Shown here piece by piece: positions 1 to 7,021 of a DNA stretch of 9,140 nt (its first letter is position 1; every line of letters starts with the position of its first letter). The notes below the pieces were generated by a model. That model was not told the origin of the DNA. It saw only the letters and a list, made by a program, of their open reading frames with translations, and did not search any database. This stretch comes from Candidatus Woesearchaeota archaeon (GTDB lineage: Archaea > Nanobdellota > Nanobdellia > Woesearchaeales > JACQNA01). The DNA is taken from NCBI GenBank assembly GCA_016203335.1, contig JACQNA010000079.1:1-9140 (forward strand), read 5' to 3'. The translations under genes were made by a program, and so were the position numbers.

Positions 1-13
1 ATCTCTCAAAGAG

Positions 14-25
14 TCTATAAAAATA
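14..25 (+). promoter_or_regulatory. Upstream TATA-like element
   Basis: The run TCTATAAAAATA resembles an archaeal TATA box. Its centre is about 25 bases upstream of ATG 44, which is the usual distance to a transcription start. The reading frame that begins at 44 has 72 codons but is out of frame with, and overlaps, the convincing AbiEi-like gene, so I do not call it a gene. The element may be a second promoter giving a longer leader, or chance AT-rich sequence. No experimental start is known. Confidence 0.35.
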
Positions 26-66
26 GAGGTATAACAGATACCTATGGATAGCATTACCTTGGAAAA

Positions 67-82
67 GGAAAAAGTTTATAAA
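67..82 (+). promoter_or_regulatory. BRE/TATA promoter for the AbiEi-like gene (leaderless)
   Basis: A purine-rich BRE-like stretch (67-74) is followed directly by TTTATAAA (75-82), a close match to the archaeal TATA box. Its centre, near 78-79, predicts transcription start at about 103-108, at or just before ATG 108. This fits a leaderless mRNA, common in archaea, and explains the lack of a Shine-Dalgarno site before the gene. It supports 108 as the start. No equally good TATA box is seen just upstream of the later genes, so this promoter may drive the whole + strand unit. Confidence 0.6.
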
Positions 83-107
83 TGGCAGTACTCATTATCA
101 GAATGTA

Positions 108-878
108 ATGATTTTGACACCGAGCGAGCAGAAGGTGTACCGGAATTTCTACCAGCAGCAGATATTTACCCTGGATGGGGCGCGGAGCGTTCTGGGAAAT
201 TACCGGACAGCTATTGCGACTGCGCGCGGATTGGCGAGCAAGGGGTACTGCCAGCGGATTAAAGGAGGGCTGTACAGCGTCATTCCCTTTGAGCAGACTC
301 CTGATGTTGGGCAGCAGCACCTGCCGGACAAGTATATTGTGGCATCGCGGATGAGCAAACGGTATTTCCTCTCCCATCATACTGCATTGGAGATGTATGG
401 GGCTGCTGATGCCCAGTTCAGCACAGTATATGTGACCACCCCCCAGCGGATTCCGCACCTGCACCATAAGGGAAAGAGCTATCTCTGCGTGCAGAGCAAG
501 CATTTTTTCGGTTTCCATGAGATGGAGTATAATGGGCAGCGGATCCTGGTGAGCGATAAAGAACGGACAGTGGTGGACTGCCTGCGCACCATCAGCTATA
601 CCAAGGGATTGCAGGAATTGCTTGTTGCCCTTCCGAAACTTGCGCCGCTGAACTTTGAGGTTGTGTACCAGTATATTCGCAAGATTAATGAAGTGAGCTT
701 AGCCGCGAAAGCCGGATTTGTGCTGGAGAGCCTGCAGCAGGAGCTGCATACCCCTGAATGGTTTGGGGAGCGGCTACGCAAGATGCTCACTAAAAAAACA
801 TACTATCTTGACCAGGAGAAGGTCGGATTGAGCAGGCATGTGAAGGAATGGAGGCTGATGGTGCCAAAACAAGTCTAG
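108..878 (+). CDS. AbiEi-like winged-helix regulator/antitoxin-family protein
   Basis: This 256-residue protein resembles the AbiEi family, the DNA-binding antitoxin of type IV AbiE toxin-antitoxin systems, also found as stand-alone transcription factors. Residues 1-60 read as a winged helix-turn-helix with a wing-like end (RIKGGLYSVIP). The core follows: YFLSHHTALEMYG (about 86-98), a beta-rich stretch, then LVSDKERTVVDCL and a helical part with LAAKAGFVLES. These match in pattern the family's SHxSAL, sDxERTllD and RxGyLLE signatures. The start at 108 fits leaderless transcription from the TATA box at 75-82. No AbiEii nucleotidyltransferase toxin follows; instead the giant surface-protein gene begins four bases after the stop. 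A toxin upstream of the window cannot be excluded. A role in autoregulating this operon is inferred. The family call is from remembered motifs, not a search. Confidence 0.8.
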   Translation: MILTPSEQKVYRNFYQQQIFTLDGARSVLGNYRTAIATARGLASKGYCQRIKGGLYSVIPFEQTPDVGQQHLPDKYIVASRMSKRYFLSHHTALEMYGAADAQFSTVYVTTPQRIPHLHHKGKSYLCVQSKHFFGFHEMEYNGQRILVSDKERTVVDCLRTISYTKGLQELLVALPKLAPLNFEVVYQYIRKINEVSLAAKAGFVLESLQQELHTPEWFGERLRKMLTKKTYYLDQEKVGLSRHVKEWRLMVPKQV

Positions 879-882
879 TACC

Positions 883-960
883 ATGATAAACAAAAAAGTG
901 GTGATCGGGGTGATGGCAGGAGCGCTGCTGGCGCTTGTTATGCTCAGCAATGCATACGCA
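883..960 (+). other. Sec signal peptide of the giant surface protein
   Basis: The first 26 codons give a short basic start (MINKK), a hydrophobic core rich in V, A, L and G, and a small-x-small end AYA before Glu27. This is a classic signal peptidase I type signal, unlike the class III signals of the downstream pilin-like genes. The giant protein is therefore exported by a separate route from the pilin-like proteins. The reading is from composition and the -3/-1 rule only. Confidence 0.8.
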
Positions 961-3900
961 GAGAACGTGTATTGCGGGTACTATGCGCCGCTCCGCGATC
1001 GAGGGCTTGCAGGCGGATCGTATGAATCGTGGTACTGCGCTGATACGAAGATCAATGAGGAATTCTGCTGCCCGGCAATTGGCTTACATCGGGATCCGGT
1101 TACGAATGCGCAGGAGGATTATTACGGCGGAGCAGGAGAGCCAACAGACAGGCAAGACTGCATTGCCCGTTTTACCAGTACTCTAAGATCCTCGGATATT
1201 GCATCGTGCAAGCCGGAAAACCGCGTCTGGTGCCTGAACAAAGCGAACCAGCAGTGCATCCATATCGCGGGACAGCAGTGCCAGGGGCCGATCAAGCAGG
1301 AGTATGGTAAGGGGGATTCTGATGCATGTTATGCAGCGCTTGCTGATTTAAGACGAACAGGATTTGTGCCGCCGCAGATTCTGCCAGGCGCAACAACAGG
1401 GGATCGTGTCCTGGGATTCCGTGTCGTGAGAACGACCCAGCCAAATGTCCCTCAGCTGACGCTCGAATGGACGCCATACCAGTGCAGTGAGTTTACGATA
1501 CAGAAACGGGAATGCACTGAATCTACTGGCTCCAACTGCGAGATTCCGCCCGGTGAAGAGAAGCATATTTTCCTTTCGGATATTGCCCAGCAATCCGGCG
1601 CCATGCGCTGGACGGATACCAATGTACGATTTGGCTCATATTATTCTTACCACATCAAGCCGGAGTGCGGGGATAAGGTGTATAGTGCGACAGTAACAGA
1701 AACGCCTGGAGACAGTGATTGTGCAGGTGGGCAAAGTGTTGCTGCCTGTAAGGATGAAAAGACCATTTCCCGATGCACAAATTATAAGTCTACTCCAATA
1801 ATATGCGGAGCAGACCAACGGTGCTTTATTGACCCGGATGCGCCAGCTCTTGGACCAAGGTGCACAACAACGACCGCTTTCCCATCCTTAAGCCAGTGCA
1901 ATCCCCTTCCTCTGGGCTTGGTGAATCAGGATGCCTGCACCCAGACCAGGGGATGCTATGCAGATGCCTCGGCAACCGTGCTGGACAGCTGCAAAAGCTG
2001 TAAAGATACAGTAACTGCATGCAGCAATTATTATGGAAAGTCGGCGTGCGAGAGCAACCGCTGCGGTGTGGGGCCCTGCCAGTGGAATCCAATTGGCGCT
2101 GAGCTGGGGATCGGGTACTGCAGCAAGGTCGGAGAAAGCAAGTGTACATACTGCAAGACTGCTGAAGCAGCGCCCCCACCAGCTGAGACAAATAAGGTGT
2201 TTGGGATGTGCGCACAAGCGGAGTTTGCTGCCCTGCAGTGCACTGGTACTTCTGTGGATACCGCAGCGCCGCTGACTACTGCAATCGTGAGCGTGGATGG
2301 CAGGACTATTGACAACAAGGATATTGTTGATTCCCTGTTCACAAAGAATATTATGATTACGTTCCAGGTGAATGAGGAAGCAGATACGTTCTTCTGCCTG
2401 GATACCAGCAATGCCTGCATTCCGGATATTCCTATTGTGGATAAGAAGCTGAGCATTACTCCCAGTGGCGAGCTTATGAAGGAAAAAGGGGGAGCATACA
2501 CAACCACCATTATCCGGAGGGAGCAGGAGAGGTACAGTATCAGGTATTTCTCAAAAGATACTACAGGACACGAGGAATCACCAAAGAGCATCACCTTCTC
2601 CACGCGGAAAGTGGTGGACAGCGCTGCGCCCATACTCAAGTCATTTTATCCGACCAGGTCAAATAGCATTGTGCAACAATTGCTCATCACGATTGCGGAT
2701 GATACCGGAGTTGATGCTAGCAGCATTGATGTGCTGGTGGGAGGCAGCTCGGTGAAAGGGAGAGAGGGCTTCCGCATCAGCACAGTGAACGAAACTGATG
2801 TTGATGTTACTTATCAGCCTGCTCTCAGCCAGCAGTACCTCCTTGGCGAGAACAGGATCAGGATAACCGGCAGGGACAAGACGGGAAAAGCGCTCAGCGC
2901 TGATAAGGTGCTCACTATTGATCCCAGCCTGGCGAGCGCTCCAACAGCGACTCTGGTTGATTTTGATGCGATCTATCATGGAGTATCTGAGGGAAATGCG
3001 GAAAAGAAAAGACTGGCTCCGGATGCGCGAATTGCCACCAGGATTACCATACCGGAGATTCGGCTCAATTTCGGCTCAGAGCTCGTGAAGACTGAGCGGA
3101 TTACTCTCACTGGCAGCCGGAATGTTGATCTGCTTGGCATCCAGCCACCACAGGACAATACCGGATCCATGTTTATTTACCGGCAGCTGATACAAAATGA
3201 GCTCGGCAATGGCGAATACCTATTGGAGATTATCGCGCGAAAACAGCTGGATAAAGGGTTATTGAGCAATCCGGCAGCATTCAGGTATCGCTTTACTGTT
3301 GACGGCATGCCGCCGGAGATTGACGTATTTGTCCCCGCGCAGCCGGTCCGCGCCGGCGCATTGCAGATCTATGCAGAATCTGACGAGCCGCTTCAAAAAG
3401 CGATGAACATCAGTGTCTATTATGTATCAGAAGCAAGGAATCATATGTACCTGCTGAAGGATGCAGCAATGAGCTGCCTAGGAGCAGGAAAGCAGGAATG
3501 CCGGTACACATATACCATCGCTCCTGAGCACCGGAACGGCCAGCTGTTTGTGGAAGCCGAGGGCGAGGATCTGGTCGGCAATTCCGGCTCAGGCATCGTT
3601 CCATTCTTTGTGGATACCCTGGGGCCAAGGATAACCTCGGTGCGGGCTGACGGCAGGGATTATGCCTGCGGGCTGCTGAATGCTGATGTGAAGCCGATCT
3701 GGGGCTGCACCATCTCCGAGCCTGTGCAGCGCCTCAAGCCAGTGTTTCAGGCAAGGGTGAACGATGAGGTCAATCTCTCTGCAGTATCGCAACTGGTGAT
3801 TGCTGGTGAGGATGTTGCCAGGATAGCTGCCGGAACATTTGCACCAGAGCATAGCCGCACGAAGATATTAGAGCTGAGGCAGCTGTCTGCTGCCGAATTG

Positions 3901-6537
3901 CAGATCGCGGTGAATGCGACGCTGGTGCCCGGATCAAATACCTATCTGCTCAGGCTTGTTGATAATTATGGGAATGGAGAATTTAATGTGATCGCATTTA
4001 CTGTGGATATTCCCCTGCTGCGCTTTGAGATTCTCTCGCCGCCGTATAATACCTCGACAACAGAAAATTATACACTCCGCGTCAAAACGATTGATCCGGC
4101 GAACTGGGCGGCGTGCAGGTACAGCTTTACCCCGTTGATTTCGTTTGAGAACATGAATGCGCAGCTCGCAACAACAGATAATGTTATCCATACGGTTGCG
4201 CTCTCAGGGAGCAGGAATATCTTCATCGCGTGCAACAACAGCTATGGGTATACCGGAAACAAGCTTGCTATTGAGCTGCGGCATGACCCTGGGCAGCCGG
4301 GCATCACCGGCATCCAGGCAAGGCCAGAGGTGATTGCTGAGGAAAATGAGGCCGGATACTTCCAGACCAAGCTGTTTGTCACCACGGATAAAGATACGCG
4401 GTGCAGCTACAGCAGAAATGACACCAAAGCAGTTTATCCCTTCAGCGATGGATTTGCCAGCAGCCATGAGATGGCTGTTCCGCGGGAGAGCGAGCCACGG
4501 CTGGCAGACTCTTTAGCGTACCTGTTCAATGTCAGCTGCATGGGGAAGAACGGGATTATGTCTGCATCACGCGATGTGCTGGTGCGGGTGGACACTACAG
4601 CGCCGCTCACTGTTGCGATCACCAAGCCGGATGGGCCCTATGCCTCGCCGGATGTGACGATTGAGGCAGTCACCAGCAAAAGGCGGTTCACCAGCTGCAC
4701 GATCAGCGAAGGCAGCCAGCAGCTCCCTGTGGTGAAAGAGGGCAACCGGTTCACGGCTGCAGGAAACTTCCCGCACGGCCAGCATACGATAACCGTGAGC
4801 TGCACCAGAATCCAGGAGCAGGCGCAGGCGAGCAAAACATTTACTGTTGATGCGACACCGCCCAGCAGGCCAGTGGTGCGCGACAGCGGAGACAGCGCAG
4901 CAGGGTTTGCTGTCCGGACAATCACTGCAGAATGGGAGAGCGTGGACAGCGAGTCCGGCATCAGCCAGCACCAATATCGGGTGATCAACCAGAACGGGAG
5001 CGCGGTGGTTGAGTGGAGGGCAACCCGCGAGCAGCGCGTGGAGATTGATGTGGACAGCAATAATCTGCTGAACAACAGCAGGTACCGCGTGATGGTGCGC
5101 AGCCAGAACAATGTCGGGTTATGGAGCGAGAACGGGACCAGCGCGGGGATTATGGTGGACAAGCGGAAGGCAGTCTCGCGGCAGCAGCCGGGAAATGCAA
5201 CAGTTGTTCCTCAACGGCCGGCAGCATGCACGACAGGAGCGGCATGCACGATCAGCGGCTGCCCGGGAACCTATACCAGCGCATGTGATTGTGTGGATGT
5301 GCCAGGAGATTTCTGCCCCTCGCTCTGCCTGGTGGACAGCGATAAAGACGGCTATGGGCTGGGCTGCCCCCGGGGACTGGACTGCAATGACCAGGTAAAA
5401 ACAGCAACGGTGCAGTGCAGCAATGGGTGCGTGCAGGATGGCGATGGTGACGGCTATGGGCTGGGATGCGCTATCGGGCCTGACTGTGATGACCGGGATG
5501 CTGCGGTGCGTACCGGATGCGTGTCCGGCTGCACGCAGGATAGTGATGGGGACGGATACGGATTAGGATGCGATAAGGGATTTGACTGCGATGATACGGA
5601 TGATTTCCTGGGCAGCCAGTGCACCAACCGCTGCGTCCAGGACGGTGACGGGGATGAATTCGGGCTGGGATGCGGCGCAGGAGGGGACTGCGATGATGCT
5701 GATCCTGCGTTCCATAGCGGATGCACGAGCATGTGCAGTGAAGATAAAGACGGCGATGGATATGGTTTGGGATGCGCAAAGGGAGATGACTGCGATGATA
5801 CTGCCTACAGCCTGCAAAATGCGTGCACCACGGGATGCGCTGCGGACAATGACGGCGATGGGTATGGGCTCGCATGCAGCCTGGGCGATGACTGCAATGA
5901 GAATGATCCGCTGGTGCACAGCTCCTGCGACCTGGACAAGGACGGCATGCCTGATGACTGGGAGCGGAATTTTGGGTTAGACACCAGCAGGAATGATGCG
6001 CGGGAGGATCCTGATGATGACGGGCTGGTGAACATTGATGAATACCGCCTGGGAACAGACCCGACAAAGCCAGATACTGACGGAGACGGCTATACTGACC
6101 TGGAAGAGCGGGATGCGGGAACAGATCCGAAAGACCCGGACAGCCATCCACGCTCTACGGTATGGATCGTGGTGTTGGTTATCATTGCAATTGCCGGCGG
6201 GCTTACTGCGGCAGGGTATGTCGGCTATAAGGAATACCTCAAGATGCAGAAAAAGCCAGTGAGCAGGGCTGCTGCCCCTCCGCGAGCAGTTCTGCCTGCA
6301 AGAAAGCCGATGCCGGTGCAGCGCAGGCAAGTCCCGGAGCGGAGCAGGATATTTGACATGTTTGCGCAACGTGGCCCTGCGAAAGCGCAGGAGAAGCCAA
6401 AACAGGAGGAGAAAGAGGGAGAGGATATTTTCAGCAGGCTGGAGGAAAAGATCAAGGAATCTGACATTTTCAAGAAGCTGCCGAAAGGAGAGGGTGATGT
6501 GTTTGCTGAGCTGGAGAAGCGGACCAAGAAAAAATAA
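883..6537 (+). CDS. Giant modular surface protein: Cys-rich head, Ig/FN3-like domains, Ca-binding repeats, C-terminal membrane anchor
   Basis: This 1884-residue protein is predicted to be exported and anchored in the membrane with its bulk outside. Residues 1-26 are a Sec signal peptide (NKK, hydrophobic core, cleavage after AYA). Residues 27-458 hold 34 cysteines and include an FN3-like stretch at about 162-275. From 459 to about 1426 come Ig-like/FN3-like segments, several opened by a VDxxxP-type junction (D459, D579, D807, D911, D1237, D1323). At least 13 N-x-S/T sequons lie between 636 and 1438. Six 34-residue Cys/Asp repeats (1482-1682) resemble the MopE-type putative metal-binding motif, followed by TSP3-like loops (1683-1756) such as DPDDDGL and DTDGDGYTD. 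A transmembrane helix spans about 1760-1782. The cytoplasmic tail (1783-1884) is charged and repeats a DIFxxL motif. ATG 883 follows the AbiEi-like stop by four bases with no nearby Shine-Dalgarno site; a GGAGG lies 30 bases upstream, too far for the usual role. A cell-surface adhesin or structural protein is likely; its ligand is unknown. Confidence 0.85.
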   Translation: MINKKVVIGVMAGALLALVMLSNAYAENVYCGYYAPLRDRGLAGGSYESWYCADTKINEEFCCPAIGLHRDPVTNAQEDYYGGAGEPTDRQDCIARFTSTLRSSDIASCKPENRVWCLNKANQQCIHIAGQQCQGPIKQEYGKGDSDACYAALADLRRTGFVPPQILPGATTGDRVLGFRVVRTTQPNVPQLTLEWTPYQCSEFTIQKRECTESTGSNCEIPPGEEKHIFLSDIAQQSGAMRWTDTNVRFGSYYSYHIKPECGDKVYSATVTETPGDSDCAGGQSVAACKDEKTISRCTNYKSTPIICGADQRCFIDPDAPALGPRCTTTTAFPSLSQCNPLPLGLVNQDACTQTRGCYADASATVLDSCKSCKDTVTACSNYYGKSACESNRCGVGPCQWNPIGAELGIGYCSKVGESKCTYCKTAEAAPPPAETNKVFGMCAQAEFAALQCTGTSVDTAAPLTTAIVSVDGRTIDNKDIVDSLFTKNIMITFQVNEEADTFFCLDTSNACIPDIPIVDKKLSITPSGELMKEKGGAYTTTIIRREQERYSIRYFSKDTTGHEESPKSITFSTRKVVDSAAPILKSFYPTRSNSIVQQLLITIADDTGVDASSIDVLVGGSSVKGREGFRISTVNETDVDVTYQPALSQQYLLGENRIRITGRDKTGKALSADKVLTIDPSLASAPTATLVDFDAIYHGVSEGNAEKKRLAPDARIATRITIPEIRLNFGSELVKTERITLTGSRNVDLLGIQPPQDNTGSMFIYRQLIQNELGNGEYLLEIIARKQLDKGLLSNPAAFRYRFTVDGMPPEIDVFVPAQPVRAGALQIYAESDEPLQKAMNISVYYVSEARNHMYLLKDAAMSCLGAGKQECRYTYTIAPEHRNGQLFVEAEGEDLVGNSGSGIVPFFVDTLGPRITSVRADGRDYACGLLNADVKPIWGCTISEPVQRLKPVFQARVNDEVNLSAVSQLVIAGEDVARIAAGTFAPEHSRTKILELRQLSAAELQIAVNATLVPGSNTYLLRLVDNYGNGEFNVIAFTVDIPLLRFEILSPPYNTSTTENYTLRVKTIDPANWAACRYSFTPLISFENMNAQLATTDNVIHTVALSGSRNIFIACNNSYGYTGNKLAIELRHDPGQPGITGIQARPEVIAEENEAGYFQTKLFVTTDKDTRCSYSRNDTKAVYPFSDGFASSHEMAVPRESEPRLADSLAYLFNVSCMGKNGIMSASRDVLVRVDTTAPLTVAITKPDGPYASPDVTIEAVTSKRRFTSCTISEGSQQLPVVKEGNRFTAAGNFPHGQHTITVSCTRIQEQAQASKTFTVDATPPSRPVVRDSGDSAAGFAVRTITAEWESVDSESGISQHQYRVINQNGSAVVEWRATREQRVEIDVDSNNLLNNSRYRVMVRSQNNVGLWSENGTSAGIMVDKRKAVSRQQPGNATVVPQRPAACTTGAACTISGCPGTYTSACDCVDVPGDFCPSLCLVDSDKDGYGLGCPRGLDCNDQVKTATVQCSNGCVQDGDGDGYGLGCAIGPDCDDRDAAVRTGCVSGCTQDSDGDGYGLGCDKGFDCDDTDDFLGSQCTNRCVQDGDGDEFGLGCGAGGDCDDADPAFHSGCTSMCSEDKDGDGYGLGCAKGDDCDDTAYSLQNACTTGCAADNDGDGYGLACSLGDDCNENDPLVHSSCDLDKDGMPDDWERNFGLDTSRNDAREDPDDDGLVNIDEYRLGTDPTKPDTDGDGYTDLEERDAGTDPKDPDSHPRSTVWIVVLVIIAIAGGLTAAGYVGYKEYLKMQKKPVSRAAAPPRAVLPARKPMPVQRRQVPERSRIFDMFAQRGPAKAQEKPKQEEKEGEDIFSRLEEKIKESDIFKKLPKGEGDVFAELEKRTKKK
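5326..5928 (+). repeat. Six tandem 34-residue (102-base) Cys/Asp repeats coding a probable Ca2+-binding stalk
   Basis: Repeats start at 5326, 5428, 5530, 5632, 5734 and 5836; the last is cut to 31 residues. The shared pattern is C-x2-D-x-D-x-DGYGLGC-x2-G-x-DC-[DN]-[DE], about ten variable residues, then C. This gives four cysteines per repeat at positions 1, 14, 20 and 31, and a DxDxDG loop of EF-hand/TSP3 type. Repeat 4 has DEFG in place of DGYG, and repeat 6 has GLAC for GLGC. The spacing is exact at 34 residues for five units, but the DNA has drifted synonymously: the conserved Leu is ctg, ctg, tta, ctg, ttg, ctc. The pattern resembles the putative metal-binding motif seen in MopE-like and TSP3 proteins. 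Which metal is bound is not shown by sequence. Confidence 0.85.
6484..6490 (+). promoter_or_regulatory. Shine-Dalgarno-like site for the first pilin-like gene
   Basis: AAAGGAG lies six bases before ATG 6497, inside the last codons of the giant gene. It is complementary to the archaeal 16S 3' end and is the only well-placed site of its kind before a gene in the window. It decides between ATG 6497 and the alternative TTG 6542. It also encodes KGE in the upstream gene, so a chance match is possible. Confidence 0.5.
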
Positions 6538-7021
6538 CTTCTTGGGCAAAGGGCAGGCAGAGCAGGTATTCATCTATATCCTTGCCCTGCTGATCTTTGC
6601 GCTGGTCGTGGGGTACGGGTACAGCGCTATCCAGGGCTTTTTGCAGCAGCAGGAGCGGATATCGCTGCTTTCCACTAAGCAGGAGCTTGAAAATGCATTC
6701 CGGCAGGCGCTGCGCTCGTACGGGGATGTGATGGTGTTTGACGAAAAGAATCCGTTGCGTGCAGAGGGGCTGGAAAGGATTTGCGTTGTTGAGGGGAAAA
6801 AAGACAGCGGGGGTATACCTGCGAAATACTCCAACGAACCGCTGCTTGCCGATGCCTGGAACAGCGGCGGGAATCTCGTGTTCCTGATCGGAGAGGGGAT
6901 TGATTCGTTTTCGGTAACAAATATTACTGTCCAGAATCCTTGCTTTGATGTGGTGAACGGAAAGGTGATGAATCTCAAGCTCGAGGGAAAAGGAACAAGC
7001 GTACTGGTTTCTCTGCCATGA
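6497..7021 (+). CDS. Pilin-like protein 1, class III signal peptide (KG|QAEQ)
   Basis: This is a 174-residue protein if it starts at ATG 6497. It carries a class III signal peptide: basic leader, predicted cut after G19 in GKG|QAEQV, then a hydrophobic helix (about 24-46, VFIYILALLIFALVVGYGY) that would be both membrane anchor and filament-packing stem. An amphipathic helix with QQQ and LENAFRQALR follows, then a beta-rich C-terminal part with two cysteines (ICVV and NPCF) that could form a disulfide. ATG 6497 has an AAAGGAG site six bases upstream and overlaps the giant gene by 41 bases. A TTG at 6542, four bases after the giant gene's stop, would give a 159-residue form with a shorter and more typical leader but no Shine-Dalgarno site. 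Either start keeps the cleavage site. The class III signal is seen; assembly into a filament or pseudopilus is inferred. Confidence 0.75.
   Translation: MCLLSWRSGPRKNNFLGKGQAEQVFIYILALLIFALVVGYGYSAIQGFLQQQERISLLSTKQELENAFRQALRSYGDVMVFDEKNPLRAEGLERICVVEGKKDSGGIPAKYSNEPLLADAWNSGGNLVFLIGEGIDSFSVTNITVQNPCFDVVNGKVMNLKLEGKGTSVLVSLP

Noticed and set aside
44..262. 72-codon + strand frame with a TATA box at leaderless distance
   Set aside because: Most of it overlaps the AbiEi-like gene in another frame, and its product shows no domain. Kept only as a promoter observation.
2031..2639. 202-codon - strand frame within the giant gene
   Set aside because: It is opposite the well-supported domain series, has no initiation signals and no recognisable domain.
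5326..5928. Possible CRISPR or satellite array with 102-base period
   Set aside because: Units are contiguous, diverged in DNA and conserved as protein; there are no identical repeats with unique spacers.
5471..6151. Long Cys/His/Arg-rich frames on the - strand opposite the Ca-binding repeats
   Set aside because: The periodic Cys/His pattern is the mirror of the 102-base coding repeats on the + strand, not a zinc-finger gene.
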